From: CAZOOR01 sp964581505
Lineage (GTDB): Bacteria; Bacteroidota; Ignavibacteria; Kapaibacteriales; UBA2268
Assembly: GCA_964581505.1 (NCBI GenBank)
Contig: CAZOOR010000005.1
Coordinates: forward strand, 1 to 64,000
Length of the DNA: 64,000 nucleotides
Reading direction: 5' to 3'
How positions within the stretch are numbered: the stretch's first letter is position 1; each line of letters opens with the position of its first letter. The notes under the pieces were generated by a model, which did no database searches, had not been told where the DNA came from, and worked only from the letters and a program-made list of their open reading frames with translations. Positions 52,212-61,469 of the stretch are shown here, piece by piece. The position numbers were made by a program, and so were the translations under genes.

Positions 52212-53114
52212 TTAATCAATATGGTTTGCGGCATGATAGGAACTACGAACTAGTGGAGCGGATTCGACATATTTAAAACCTAATTTCAATCCTATGTGTT
52301 TGTACTCTTCAAATTCTTCCGGTGTTACATATCTCTCAACCGGTAAATGCTCCTTAGTCGGTTGCAGATATTGCCCGATAGTCATAATATCAACATTAAC
52401 GAAGCGTAAATCACGCATCAGGTCAATTACTTCGTCGAAGCTCTCCCCTATGCCGACCATAATTCCGGTTTTAGTAACAAATCGCATCTTCTTTGAATAT
52501 TCCAAAACGGCAAGTGAACGCTCGTATTTAGCCTGCGGTCGTACACTCGGATACAAACGATGAATAGTTTCCACATTATGATTAAGCACATCTGGCTTTG
52601 CGTCAAGCACTCTTTGCAGACACTCCGTATCACCTTTGAAATCAGGAATCAATACTTCTACTGTAACATTCGGATTTTTCCGTTTAACTTCAACGACTGT
52701 TTCCGCCCAGATATTAGAACCTTGGTCGGGCAGTTCGTCCCGATTGACCGAAGTAATAACTACGTGCCTAATACGCATTTGACGGACGGCATCGGCGATT
52801 TCACGAGGTTCATCGGGATTAACTGGATTGGGCGAACCTGTTGCAATCGCACAAAATCTACAGGAGCGAGTGCATACATCACCGAGAATAATAAAAGTGG
52901 CAGTGCCGGATTGCCAGCATTCACCTATATTCGGACAGTGAGCCTCTTCGCAAACAGTGTGGAGTTTTTTACTCCTCATCATATTTTTCAGTTCGGAATA
53001 AGAATCGCCGCCGGGTGCTTTAACTTTTAGCCACACCGGACGGCGACGAGTAGGTCTTTCCTGTTGTTCGTTATTGTTTCCATTATTGTCGGAAACAATT
53101 TCAAATTTCCTCAT
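52212..53114 (-). CDS. lipA: Lipoyl synthase
   Basis: LipA inserts two sulfurs into octanoyl groups on lipoate-dependent enzymes. The 300 residues carry the auxiliary-cluster Cys set (C55, C60, C66 in CEEAHCPNIGEC), the radical SAM motif CTRSCRFC (C81, C85, C88) and the C-terminal PLVRSSYHA with the Ser ligand of the auxiliary cluster. A short, disordered N terminus (NNGNNNEQQERPTRRR) precedes. It follows rpoD on the same strand with 16 bases between. No lipB is adjacent. Confidence 0.97.
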   Translation of the reverse strand: MRKFEIVSDNNGNNNEQQERPTRRRPVWLKVKAPGGDSYSELKNMMRSKKLHTVCEEAHCPNIGECWQSGTATFIILGDVCTRSCRFCAIATGSPNPVNPDEPREIADAVRQMRIRHVVITSVNRDELPDQGSNIWAETVVEVKRKNPNVTVEVLIPDFKGDTECLQRVLDAKPDVLNHNVETIHRLYPSVRPQAKYERSLAVLEYSKKMRFVTKTGIMVGIGESFDEVIDLMRDLRFVNVDIMTIGQYLQPTKEHLPVERYVTPEEFEEYKHIGLKLGFKYVESAPLVRSSYHAANHID

Positions 53115-53130
53115 TATATTCCCGCTATTA

Positions 53131-53991
53131 TTAGCCTAAATATGCTCTTAATGATTTAGAACGGGAAGCATGCCTTAGCCTTCTTATTGCTTTTTCTTTA
53201 ATCTGTCTGACTCTCTCGCGAGTAAGATTAAATTTTTCGCCGATTTCCTCCAAAGTAAGTGAAGCACCGTCCAGCCCGAAATAAAGCCTAATCACTTCCG
53301 CTTCACGAGTCGAAAGAGTGGTCAGAACTTGCTGAACTTCCACACGTAGCGATTCCCTGATAAGTTCGGAATCCGGCGGTGGTTGCTGTTCGTTCGGCAA
53401 GATGTCCAAAAGTCTGTTGTCTTCGCCCTGAACAAAAGGAGCATCAACGGACAGATGCCTACCGGATATCTTGATAGTTTCGGCAATTTCCGAAATACTA
53501 ATTTCCAATTGCTCTGCTAATTCAGCCGCCGTAGGTTCACGCTCGAACTTCTGCTCCAATTCGCTGAACTTTTTCCCGATTTTATTCAAAGCACCAACTC
53601 TATTGAGCGGCAACCTGACAATACGGGACTGCTCGGCTAATGCTTGCAAAATAGACTGACGAATCCACCAAACAGCATAGGAAATAAATTTAAATCCGCG
53701 TGTCTCGTCGAAACGCTTTGCCGCTTTGATTAATCCCAGATTGCCTTCATTGATTAAATCACCGAGGGACAAGCCCTGATTTTGATATTGTTTAGCAACG
53801 GAAACAACAAAACGCAGATTGGATTTAACGAGGCGCTCTAATGCGATTTTCCCCTCGAATCCGCCCTTCCTAATAGCCTGTGCCAGCTCAATTTCATCAT
53901 TTGAAGCCAGCAATTCAACGCGTCCGATTTCCTGCAGATACTTGTCTAATGATTGACTTTCCCTGTTTGTATATTGTTTGGTAATTCTCAT
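53131..53991 (-). CDS. rpoD: Primary-type sigma-70 factor, short FCB form
   Basis: A 286-residue housekeeping sigma factor. It starts MRITKQYTNRESQSLDKYLQEIGRVELL, lacks region 1.1, and contains region 2 (SNLRFVVSVAKQYQNQGLSLGDLINEGNLGLIKAAKRFDETRGFKFISYAVWWIRQ) and region 4 (TLEEIGEKFNLTRERVRQIKEKAIRRLRHASR). This short primary sigma is typical of Bacteroidota-like bacteria, which use TTTG/TAnnTTTG promoters; such boxes occur repeatedly in this window. Confidence 0.95.
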   Translation of the reverse strand: MRITKQYTNRESQSLDKYLQEIGRVELLASNDEIELAQAIRKGGFEGKIALERLVKSNLRFVVSVAKQYQNQGLSLGDLINEGNLGLIKAAKRFDETRGFKFISYAVWWIRQSILQALAEQSRIVRLPLNRVGALNKIGKKFSELEQKFEREPTAAELAEQLEISISEIAETIKISGRHLSVDAPFVQGEDNRLLDILPNEQQPPPDSELIRESLRVEVQQVLTTLSTREAEVIRLYFGLDGASLTLEEIGEKFNLTRERVRQIKEKAIRRLRHASRSKSLRAYLG

Positions 53992-54075
53992 TCGCTGTTC
54001 CGAATATTAATAGATTTCACATTTGTAACATAATTAAAACGTATAATCAAAATTTCTATTATTGAGAAATCTCAA

Positions 54076-55725
54076 TTAATTCAATTTATTTTGCGGTTTG
54101 GATAATATCGTGAAATATTGCTTGGATTGCAGTACAGATATTGCTTTCTTTACAGTACGCTCATTTTCAATATCCAATCGCTCTATCTCCTCATCTACAT
54201 AGAATCTTCTAAGTATTTCGCGACGTAAATGCTTCTTGACAAAATCAATATGAACCTTCAATTCATAGTCCCCAGCCCTATCAATTTTTTTAATTATATT
54301 TGAAATATCTTTTGAAATACTTTTATTCAATGATGTCTTTGCAATTTGCTCCTTTAATGCCAGCAATTTCTCCCTCAATGTATTTCCACTACTGCACTTA
54401 TTATCATTCAAATATTTTGCAAATCTATTTAGCACATCGCCATTAACAACAAATGATAATGGGAGAGTATCAATTGTTGAAGTAAATTCCGTTGCAAATT
54501 TGAAAAAACAAGTGTTTGCAAAAAGAGATTTAATAAATTCATTAGGCTCGGGTTCGACTATTTCAATATCGGGCTTCACACCGGAAGATTCATAAACGGG
54601 TCTGTTATTCTTTGTATAGAAAAGTGAGTCGTGATGCAAGCCCAATCCATGATTATCTTTGGCTATCGGATAATCCAGCTTTTGAATACAGCGTCCCGAG
54701 GGCATATAATATTTTGCTGTTGTCAGTTTCAATCTGCCATTAAAAGGAACTGCCTTTACACTCTGCACAAGCCCTTTGCCGAAAGAACGCTCACCGATGA
54801 TAACAGCCCTATCCAAATCCTGAAACGCCGCCGCAAGTATTTCGCTTGCACTAGCACTACCCCCGTTAATCAATATGGCAAGAGGCAGTAATGTATCAGC
54901 TGTTGTTTCCACAGTGCTGATTGTATATACGTCTTTTTTATTATTGCCCTTAGTTGTAACCACAGGAGTACCATCGGGTAAAAACATCTCGCACATCTCG
55001 ACAGCCGATAATAACAAACCACCGGGGTTATTCCTTACATCAAGTATTAATCCCTTTAAATCACCTGCTTTTTTCAACTCGAATATACAGGACTTAAATT
55101 CATCGCTTAGATTTCTTGAAAATTCGGAAATGAGTATATATCCAATACCACCGCTCAGCATTTTGTAATAAGAGATAGCATTCATTTTAATTTTATCGCG
55201 ACTTAATGTCAGCCTCAAAGTATCGTCAATTCCTGTTCGCAAAACCTCAACATCAATCAATGTACCCGGCTGTCCGCTTGAAAACTGACGCAATGCCGAA
55301 CTCGGAGAATATAGCAGCATAGTAGTATCAATCCGAAAAATTCTATCGCCAACACGCAAACCGCTGTGTCTGTTCGGTGAACTTTTGAAAATATTTAGCA
55401 CTGTCAATTGACTGTCAATAGTACCAACTGTGATGCCAAAGCCGGTATATGAACCCGACATTAGTGCGTCTAATTGATTATTGTTCTCATCTTCGGGCAT
55501 ATAGACAGTATATGGGTCTAAGGCATCAAGCATACCCTCAATACCCTTTTCCATCAAATCTTCCGGGTCAATTTGGACTACATAGTTCTTTGTCAATATT
55601 TTGAATACAGAACCATATATTTCAAATGCTTTATTAAGTTTCTTGTAATATTCCCCGTCTTTCTTTTGTGCAAAAACTAGCAATGATGAGAAGAGCAACA
55701 GAATAAATATCTTAAAAATTCTCAT
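54076..55725 (-). CDS. S41 family C-terminal processing peptidase (CtpA-like)
   Basis: An exported serine protease. From the ATG at 55725 the 549-residue product starts with the signal MRIFKIFILLLFSSLLVFAQ; an upstream in-frame ATG (55782) would begin inside the glyS terminator hairpin and is less likely. A PDZ domain (GFGITVGTIDSQLTVLNIF...GLRVGDRIFRIDT) is followed by the catalytic domain with LILDVRNNPGGLL, NGGSASASEILAAA (nucleophile Ser) and GERSFGKGLVQS (Lys). The last about 170 residues are a charged extension. It probably trims periplasmic proteins. Confidence 0.93.
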   Translation of the reverse strand: MRIFKIFILLLFSSLLVFAQKKDGEYYKKLNKAFEIYGSVFKILTKNYVVQIDPEDLMEKGIEGMLDALDPYTVYMPEDENNNQLDALMSGSYTGFGITVGTIDSQLTVLNIFKSSPNRHSGLRVGDRIFRIDTTMLLYSPSSALRQFSSGQPGTLIDVEVLRTGIDDTLRLTLSRDKIKMNAISYYKMLSGGIGYILISEFSRNLSDEFKSCIFELKKAGDLKGLILDVRNNPGGLLLSAVEMCEMFLPDGTPVVTTKGNNKKDVYTISTVETTADTLLPLAILINGGSASASEILAAAFQDLDRAVIIGERSFGKGLVQSVKAVPFNGRLKLTTAKYYMPSGRCIQKLDYPIAKDNHGLGLHHDSLFYTKNNRPVYESSGVKPDIEIVEPEPNEFIKSLFANTCFFKFATEFTSTIDTLPLSFVVNGDVLNRFAKYLNDNKCSSGNTLREKLLALKEQIAKTSLNKSISKDISNIIKKIDRAGDYELKVHIDFVKKHLRREILRRFYVDEEIERLDIENERTVKKAISVLQSKQYFTILSKPQNKLN

Positions 55726-55758
55726 TAGAATATATTGAATAAAGATTAACAAAAGAAC

Positions 55759-55776
55759 CCCAAGCAGATACTTGGG
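55759..55776 (-). terminator. Probable terminator after glyS
   Basis: On the minus strand CCCAAG / CTTGGG (6-bp stem, loop of 6) is followed by GTTCTTTTGTTAATC, 45 bases past the glyS stop. The stem is short and the T-run broken, so this is a moderate call. Confidence 0.5.
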
Positions 55777-55821
55777 ATTCATTATTATTTCAATTATTTA
55801 AAACGTATGTGCGTAAGAATA

Positions 55822-57240
55822 TTATATTAATTTGTCCTGAATATAATGATTTATCTCGGTAATTGCAATTCTATCCTGCTTCATAGTATCACGTTCCCTG
55901 ATAGTAATAGTCTGGTCATCTGTTGTTTGTCCGTCCACAGTTATACAGAATGGAGTACCTACCTCGTCTTGTCTTCTATAACGGCGACCAATTGCACCGG
56001 AAGTATCATAAGTTACTTTGTAATGCTTTTGCAAATCTTTAAATACTTTCTCTGCTATTTCCGGCATTCCGTCCTTATTCACTAATGGAAATACAGCCGC
56101 TGTCAATGGAGCAATTTTGGGATTGAACTTCATAACAACCCGTTTATCCGTTTTGCCTTTATCATCAACAATTTCTTCCTCATTGTAAGCATCAATCAAG
56201 AAAGCCATAAACCCGCGTGATGCACCGCCCGATGTTTCGACAACATAGGGAATATAGCGCTCCTTATTGACAGTATCCACATATTCCATTTTTTTACCGG
56301 AGAACTCGGCATGGCGACTTAAATCATAATCCGTACGCGAATGAATACCCTCGATTTCTCCCCAACCGAACGGGAAATTATATTCAATATCCACAGCCAT
56401 ATTTGCATAGTGTGCCAGTTTATCATGGTCTTTAAATTTCAGATTGTCCGGGTTAATACCCATTTCTACATACCAATTATATCTTTCGTTCTTCCAATAC
56501 TCATACCATTCAAGTTCGTTTCCGGGCTTAACAAAATACTGCATTTCCATCTGCTCGAACTCACGCGTCCTAAATAGAAAATTCTTAGTATTAATTTCAT
56601 TCCTGAATGCTTTCCCGATTTGTGCAATACCGAATGGAACTTTCTTTCGCGATGATTCCATTACATTTTTGAAATTAACAAAAATACCCTGAGCGGTCTC
56701 GGGACGGAGGAAAATAGCGGCACTACTATCTTCCAGCGGACCTATAAATGTCTTGAACATCAAATTGAAATTCCTTACTTCCGTCCATTCCTTAGAACCG
56801 GATACAGGGTCGGATATTTCAAACTCAACAATAATATCGTAATAATCCTTAGGTTCTACAGCCGCCGCAAGTCTTTTTTCGAGTTCATCGGCTTTGTCAG
56901 TTTTTTTCTTTTTTCGCAGTTTTAGGATAAATTCCTCAATCAGATTATCTGCACGATAGCGTGCTTTTGATGTTTTATTATCAATCATCGGGTCGCTGAA
57001 CTGCCCCACATGCCCGCTTGCTTCCCAAGTACGCGGGTGCATCAAAATTGAAGCATCTACGCCTTCGACATCTGTTCTAAATGTCATCGCCTTCCACCAG
57101 GAATTTTTAATATTATTTAGCAGTTCTACGCCAAGCGGACCATAGTCCCAGCATCCGTTCAATCCGCCATAAATTTCGGACGATTGGAAAACAAATCCTT
57201 TTCTTTTTGCTAATGAAATTATCGTATCCAGTTTATTCAT
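55822..57240 (-). CDS. glyS: Glycyl-tRNA synthetase (dimeric class II)
   Basis: Charges tRNA-Gly. The 472-residue single-chain alpha2 form has the class II motifs, with KRKGFVFQSSEIYGGLNGCWDYGPLGVELL at the N terminus, FRTREFEQMEMQYFVKPG for motif 2 and the C-terminal anticodon-binding domain ending RYRRQDEVGTPFCITVDGQTTDDQTITIRERDTMKQDRI. The start is the ATG at 57240, five bases after AAGGA; a TTG seven codons upstream is less likely. In many genomes this form is called glyQS or glyS. Confidence 0.97.
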   Translation of the reverse strand: MNKLDTIISLAKRKGFVFQSSEIYGGLNGCWDYGPLGVELLNNIKNSWWKAMTFRTDVEGVDASILMHPRTWEASGHVGQFSDPMIDNKTSKARYRADNLIEEFILKLRKKKKTDKADELEKRLAAAVEPKDYYDIIVEFEISDPVSGSKEWTEVRNFNLMFKTFIGPLEDSSAAIFLRPETAQGIFVNFKNVMESSRKKVPFGIAQIGKAFRNEINTKNFLFRTREFEQMEMQYFVKPGNELEWYEYWKNERYNWYVEMGINPDNLKFKDHDKLAHYANMAVDIEYNFPFGWGEIEGIHSRTDYDLSRHAEFSGKKMEYVDTVNKERYIPYVVETSGGASRGFMAFLIDAYNEEEIVDDKGKTDKRVVMKFNPKIAPLTAAVFPLVNKDGMPEIAEKVFKDLQKHYKVTYDTSGAIGRRYRRQDEVGTPFCITVDGQTTDDQTITIRERDTMKQDRIAITEINHYIQDKLI

Positions 57241-57291
57241 TACTTTCCTTAAATTTCTCAAAATTAAAAAACAAAAATAACTAAAAATGTA

Positions 57292-58476
57292 TTAAATCTT
57301 CATATCCGAGAGACAATATCTCAATGCAACAATAAAAACATCTACATCAGACTCAGTAATAATAAGCGGCGGCAATATGCGAAGCACATAACCTGATGCA
57401 GAGTTAGTAACAACTCTCCGCTCCAATAAAGCCGACACAAGCCGCGCCGCATCGAAGCTCAGTAGCAATCCCCGAATCAATCCCATTCCTCTTACTTCAA
57501 GCACTTTATCGGGAAATTCCTTTTGTATTTCGAGTAATCTCCGTTCAAGATAATTCCCAACATTTTCGGCATTTTCCATAATACCGTTTTCCAGTTCCTC
57601 TATTACCACACTACCGGCAACACAGGCAAGGGCATTTCCACCAAAAGTAGTGCCGTGCATTCCTCGCTCGAATACATCGGACAAATTTTCATCAACCAGC
57701 AAGCAACCGAGAGGCAATCCGCCACCTATACCTTTCGCCAAAGTTACAACATCAGGACGAAGATTATAATGTTCGAACGAGAAGAATCGCCCGCTCCGCC
57801 CGCTACCGGCTTGTATTTCATCGGCAATTACTTTAAAACCGAATTCATCACGCAATCTAAATATTTCATTACTCCAATCCCTATCAGCCGGTCTGATACC
57901 GCCCTCTCCCTGAATAAACTCGAATAGGAGCGCCGCCGTATTTTCATTGATATTAGCCCTTAGTGCTTCAATATTATTATATTCAATCACTTTCATATTA
58001 TTGAGAAAAGGTCCCATCATATCTTTATAATGAGGTTTATCCATTAATGACAATGCTCCATAAGTCCTGCCGTGGAATCCACCGGTAAAAGCAATAATCT
58101 CTTTCTTTCCATTTTGATTGCCCCAGCGCCTAACTAATTTAATAGCACCCTCCATTGCTTCCGTTCCCGAATTTGCAAGAAATACTTTATCATATCCCGA
58201 AATATCAATCAGTTTTTCGGCAAATTCAATCTGAGCATCTTGATAAAAATAATTGGACAGGTGCGTATATCTGCTCATCTGTTTTTCAACAGCTTGAATA
58301 ATTTTTCTATGGCTATGCCCGAGTACATTTACTGCAATTCCCGATAAAAAATCTAAATATTCATTTCCTTCTACATCGTAAATATGCACCCCCTCCGCTT
58401 TATCAACTATTAGGTGATGACGTTTGTAGGTTTGCAAAATGTTCCGATTTTCTTTCTTAATAAGTTCCGTTTTCAT
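57292..58476 (-). CDS. argD: Class III aminotransferase, acetylornithine aminotransferase type
   Basis: A 394-residue PLP enzyme of the ArgD/ornithine aminotransferase group. Seen: YLDFLSGIAVNVLGHSHRKI, AFTGGFHGRTYGALSLMDK, VIADEIQAGSGRSGRFFSFEH, and the PLP Lys248 in TLAKGIGGGLPLGC. These residues favour acetylornithine aminotransferase (arginine synthesis), but no other arg gene is in the window, so related substrates such as succinylornithine or ornithine remain possible. Good AGGAAGAG ribosome-binding site. Confidence 0.88.
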   Translation of the reverse strand: MKTELIKKENRNILQTYKRHHLIVDKAEGVHIYDVEGNEYLDFLSGIAVNVLGHSHRKIIQAVEKQMSRYTHLSNYFYQDAQIEFAEKLIDISGYDKVFLANSGTEAMEGAIKLVRRWGNQNGKKEIIAFTGGFHGRTYGALSLMDKPHYKDMMGPFLNNMKVIEYNNIEALRANINENTAALLFEFIQGEGGIRPADRDWSNEIFRLRDEFGFKVIADEIQAGSGRSGRFFSFEHYNLRPDVVTLAKGIGGGLPLGCLLVDENLSDVFERGMHGTTFGGNALACVAGSVVIEELENGIMENAENVGNYLERRLLEIQKEFPDKVLEVRGMGLIRGLLLSFDAARLVSALLERRVVTNSASGYVLRILPPLIITESDVDVFIVALRYCLSDMKI

Positions 58477-58589
58477 CTCTTCCTAAAAAATAATTTAACG
58501 AAATTTTGATTTTTGCCGTCATTTCATTTTGAAATAACAATTTTTTTCAATATTATGGAAATTATTTGTTGTAAAAGATGGGTAAAATT

Positions 58590-58886
58590 ATGGAACAATA
58601 TATGATAAGCATTGATTTGCCGGAGTCGCCACCCGTGGAATTTATGTCATTGATTCCGCCGCAGCGGGACCTAATCAATGACCTGATGAACAAGGGATTT
58701 ATTACAAACGTATCTCTTTCGGAAGACAGAACCAAGCTTTGGCTGGTCGTCAATAGCGATTCCGAGAAAGATATTCTAACAGTATTGCAGACATTTCCGC
58801 TCATTAAATATATGAAATTCAAAATAGAAAAACTTCTCTTCAACTTTGCTTATACAAGCTCTTTCCCCCAAATGTCCCTGAATTAA
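58590..58886 (+). CDS. Small protein resembling muconolactone isomerase/YciI-type ferredoxin-like folds
   Basis: A 98-residue protein beginning MEQYMISIDLPESPPVEFMSLIPPQRDLINDLMNKG; the ATG at 58578 four codons upstream is an alternative start. The beta-alpha-beta pattern, with a second half EKDILTVLQTFPLIKYMKFKIEKL, fits a small dimeric ferredoxin-like fold such as muconolactone isomerase or YciI. The last residues (FPQMSLN) look conserved. No catalytic residues can be named. Convergent with the ADP-ribosyltransferase-like gene. Confidence 0.7.
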   Translation: MEQYMISIDLPESPPVEFMSLIPPQRDLINDLMNKGFITNVSLSEDRTKLWLVVNSDSEKDILTVLQTFPLIKYMKFKIEKLLFNFAYTSSFPQMSLN

Positions 58887-58940
58887 TTTTTCGGATAGTA
58901 TTAATCTAAGATTGTAGGTATTATTTTCAATTGTATGTTT

Positions 58941-59564
58941 TTATGGTTTTTTATACTTTGTATTGCTTTCCCTCGGATAGAAATAGCCTTTAATGCAATT
59001 CGGATTTCTAATTGCAATTTGTATATGATTTTTTTCCTTAAAGCCGGCATTAGGATATAATTCATTCCCCTCAAAAAATACTCCCCTGACAGAATCAAAT
59101 TCAGGTAGATTATTTTCTTTTCTATGCTGATGAATAAATTCAATTACAGCACAATCTAAATTTCTTACTAATAAATCATTATTCTCATTTAAAGGAACAT
59201 TATGAGGAATACGCAAGCCCTGTTTTTCATTCAATTCTTTTAATGTCAAATAGCCTTGCTGTAAAATACTCAAATTTCTGGAATCCAGTAAATCCAAACA
59301 AAATCCTAAATCAATAATAGCACCAATCACTCCGGGTTTTTCAATTCTTTGTGTTTTATTTGCAGGAGGGTTGTTTTTTAAAAATTCTGCGAAATCAAAG
59401 GCACGTTCATAGTTGTTCTCCCAAAAATATACTCCACCACCCAACCAATCATATTTATTATTACTTGGTTTCAGTAAAATACCTTTTCGGCAAATGACCT
59501 TATCTCTGACCGAAACATCGCAACCGTGAAAACCTAATATTAAACCCGACCTCTTAGAATACAT
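58941..59564 (-). CDS. Putative PARP-like ADP-ribosyltransferase-fold protein
   Basis: A 207-residue protein of unknown role. N-terminal LGFHGCDVS followed by LKPSNNKYDWLGGGVYFWENNYERAFDFAEFL reproduces the H...GxGxYF...A layout of the PARP/diphtheria-toxin-like ADP-ribosyltransferases (NAD-binding His and Tyr). The C-terminal FDSVRGVFFEGNELYPNAGFKEKNHIQIAIRNPNCIKGYF would form the last strands; the third active-site residue (Glu in PARPs) is not obvious, and His or Asn may take its place. No signal peptide or membrane helix, so it is cytoplasmic. It lies 31 bases after a 48-aa charged protein gene on the same strand, a layout seen in toxin-antitoxin pairs. Function is inference. Confidence 0.65.
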   Translation of the reverse strand: MYSKRSGLILGFHGCDVSVRDKVICRKGILLKPSNNKYDWLGGGVYFWENNYERAFDFAEFLKNNPPANKTQRIEKPGVIGAIIDLGFCLDLLDSRNLSILQQGYLTLKELNEKQGLRIPHNVPLNENNDLLVRNLDCAVIEFIHQHRKENNLPEFDSVRGVFFEGNELYPNAGFKEKNHIQIAIRNPNCIKGYFYPRESNTKYKKP

Positions 59565-59595
59565 TTAATTTAGAAATATTATAGTCCAATTACAT

Positions 59596-59742
59596 TTATT
59601 TATATGCTTTTGTTAAATTACCTTTTTTGGTATGAATTCCGGCATCTTGCAGAAACTTCTGTGCTTTTTGTTTTGAAGCCAATAATTCTTTTCTGAATTT
59701 TTTTAATTCTTCTATATACTTTTTTTGCTCTTCTTTATCCAT
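59596..59742 (-). CDS. 48-residue charged helical protein, possible partner/antitoxin of the ADP-ribosyltransferase-like protein
   Basis: A short frame on the minus strand: MDKEEQKKYIEELKKFRKELLASK, a strongly charged amphipathic helix, followed by KFLQDAGIHTKKGNLTKAYK. The ending AGIHTKKGNLTKAYK has the look of a conserved family tail. It precedes the ADP-ribosyltransferase-like gene by 31 bases on the same strand, with no other gene between. Small charged proteins before a toxin gene are often antitoxins; that role is inference. Too short to be certain it is translated. Confidence 0.6.
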   Translation of the reverse strand: MDKEEQKKYIEELKKFRKELLASKQKAQKFLQDAGIHTKKGNLTKAYK

Positions 59743-59810
59743 TGTATCTTCAATTATTCATTGATTAACTGATTATAAACATCAAATTTACACAATTTAA
59801 TTTATTTATA

Positions 59811-59828
59811 CAAATATCCAGCTATTTG
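59811..59828 (-). promoter_or_regulatory. Candidate promoter/operator of the two-gene module
   Basis: An inverted repeat CAAATA-TCCAGC-TATTTG lies about 70 bases before the start of the 48-aa gene. One arm forms GATATTTG on the minus strand, 7 of 8 matches to TAnnTTTG. A repressor binding the palindrome would cover the promoter; this is a guess from layout. Confidence 0.3.
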
Positions 59829-59901
59829 AATGTCAAATTATAAAAAACAAACTCCAAATAATTTAGTCTGATAATAATTCCGAGTAATATTTAAATAACA
59901 A

Positions 59902-61188
59902 TTACTTCTTCTTCTGTTCTTCGATTTTATCGGTATTGATTTCGATTTTTGGCGATTTACTATTTTCATTAGCATTCTTGGGGGTTGCTCGCATCCATTC
60001 GCCATATTTATATAGCTCTTCGAGACGGCATGACCAAACAAGCTTATTGTCATAAGCGGTAATGTCAGGACAACCGTCACACATATTCATCTCACCGTTT
60101 TCCAGATGGTCAACCGGTTGTATTATCATTATCGATTGATAATATACCCTTGAGAAAAATGCTTTCGGATTAGAAATAAATGTGCGGAAATATTCTTTTG
60201 CCGCTTTCAGCACACCTTTGTCCATAAACGACAATAGGAAATACGAACGGGCGCGTTTGATAATTGCAGGAGAAGCATACGCCATATAGCTATCTGTAAA
60301 AATATGCTTAAATGTCTGGGCTAACTCCATAAATTTCGGACCAACATAAGCAAATACCTGATGTTTGTTTGCAATCCTACCACTCAATAGCCACTTAAAA
60401 GTATCCGGCTTGATAGTCCCGTTCAGGAAAGCACAAGGCATAAAATTAGGTTCAACAGTGCGAATCAAATCAACAAGCTGTGGCGAAGTTAATTCGGAAC
60501 GCTCGGGGCTGTCCTCCTTGTTGTAGAATAAATTATCCAGACTGATTTTTTCTTTGCCTGCATAATAATCATATTCATTCCTGAATGCCGCCCGATAAAG
60601 AATAAATACCATTAGATGTATCATATCAATATGCTCTTGCGACCACTTCACCAACTCGGGTACATATTGCATATTTTCGGGATATACGGTCATATTGAAC
60701 GAACAAGATAAATTGCCTTCCGTTTTTAGCATTTTTGCAAGTTTGTAACGAAGTTCATTTAGTTCCAATTCATTCTTCCCGTTCCAGCCGGCTCGCTTCT
60801 GTCCGCTGTCAATATGGAAAGTAAACCCCGTAACGCCTGCTTGCTTTAATTTGTGCAAAAGCTCGGGAGTGAGCAGTTCTCCGTTGGTATTAATAACAGG
60901 TTTCCACCCCATCTCTTTTACCATTTTGACAATTTCGAGAATATGCGGGTGCATCAATGGCTCGCCACCGGCAATTGAGACTGAGTCGGTTTTACGATTT
61001 TTCTTAAATAGTAGAAGCTGTTGGCGGATTTCATCTAAGGGAAGATGAGAATTTTTTCTATTCTCACGGTAGCACCCATCGCAATACAAATTACATTGGC
61101 TTGTTGGTTCCAACCAAGAAATCGCATTGTCTGCTAAGCTCCACGGCAAGCGATAGAGCGTTTCGGGTGTAAATGTTAAATCGTCCAT
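59902..61188 (-). CDS. Radical SAM protein with additional C-terminal cysteine cluster
   Basis: A 428-residue radical SAM enzyme. The cluster motif CNLYCDGCYREN (CxxxCxxC) is preceded by LEPTSQ, and SIAGGEPLMHPH follows as the SAM-contacting GGE motif. Near the C terminus MCDGCPDITAYDNKLVWSC supplies further Cys, as in SPASM/twitch-type enzymes that bind extra iron-sulfur clusters. Substrate unknown; such proteins modify peptides, lipids or cofactors. No small peptide substrate gene is obvious beside it. Probably monocistronic. Lysine-rich C-terminal tail (KIEEQKKK). Confidence 0.85.
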   Translation of the reverse strand: MDDLTFTPETLYRLPWSLADNAISWLEPTSQCNLYCDGCYRENRKNSHLPLDEIRQQLLLFKKNRKTDSVSIAGGEPLMHPHILEIVKMVKEMGWKPVINTNGELLTPELLHKLKQAGVTGFTFHIDSGQKRAGWNGKNELELNELRYKLAKMLKTEGNLSCSFNMTVYPENMQYVPELVKWSQEHIDMIHLMVFILYRAAFRNEYDYYAGKEKISLDNLFYNKEDSPERSELTSPQLVDLIRTVEPNFMPCAFLNGTIKPDTFKWLLSGRIANKHQVFAYVGPKFMELAQTFKHIFTDSYMAYASPAIIKRARSYFLLSFMDKGVLKAAKEYFRTFISNPKAFFSRVYYQSIMIIQPVDHLENGEMNMCDGCPDITAYDNKLVWSCRLEELYKYGEWMRATPKNANENSKSPKIEINTDKIEEQKKK

Positions 61189-61469
61189 TTTTCTTCTACC
61201 TTCAAATAAAATAAATCAATAATACATATCCCGTTTTATCGTTTGAAAATCAAGATTATTGTTAAATACTATTATTAATTTCTTGTATTTTCCTATTGGA
61301 ATGATGTTGCTCACTATGTTCAATCCTGTAAATCTATTCGGAAAATGATAATAAATATTATAATACTCAAACTTATCTGCAATTGCTTTTTCAAAATTTA
61401 TTAAATTGAGTTTTTAGAAAAAAATGAAAACGGATATTTATTTTGACAGCACCAAAGGCAAATATTATT

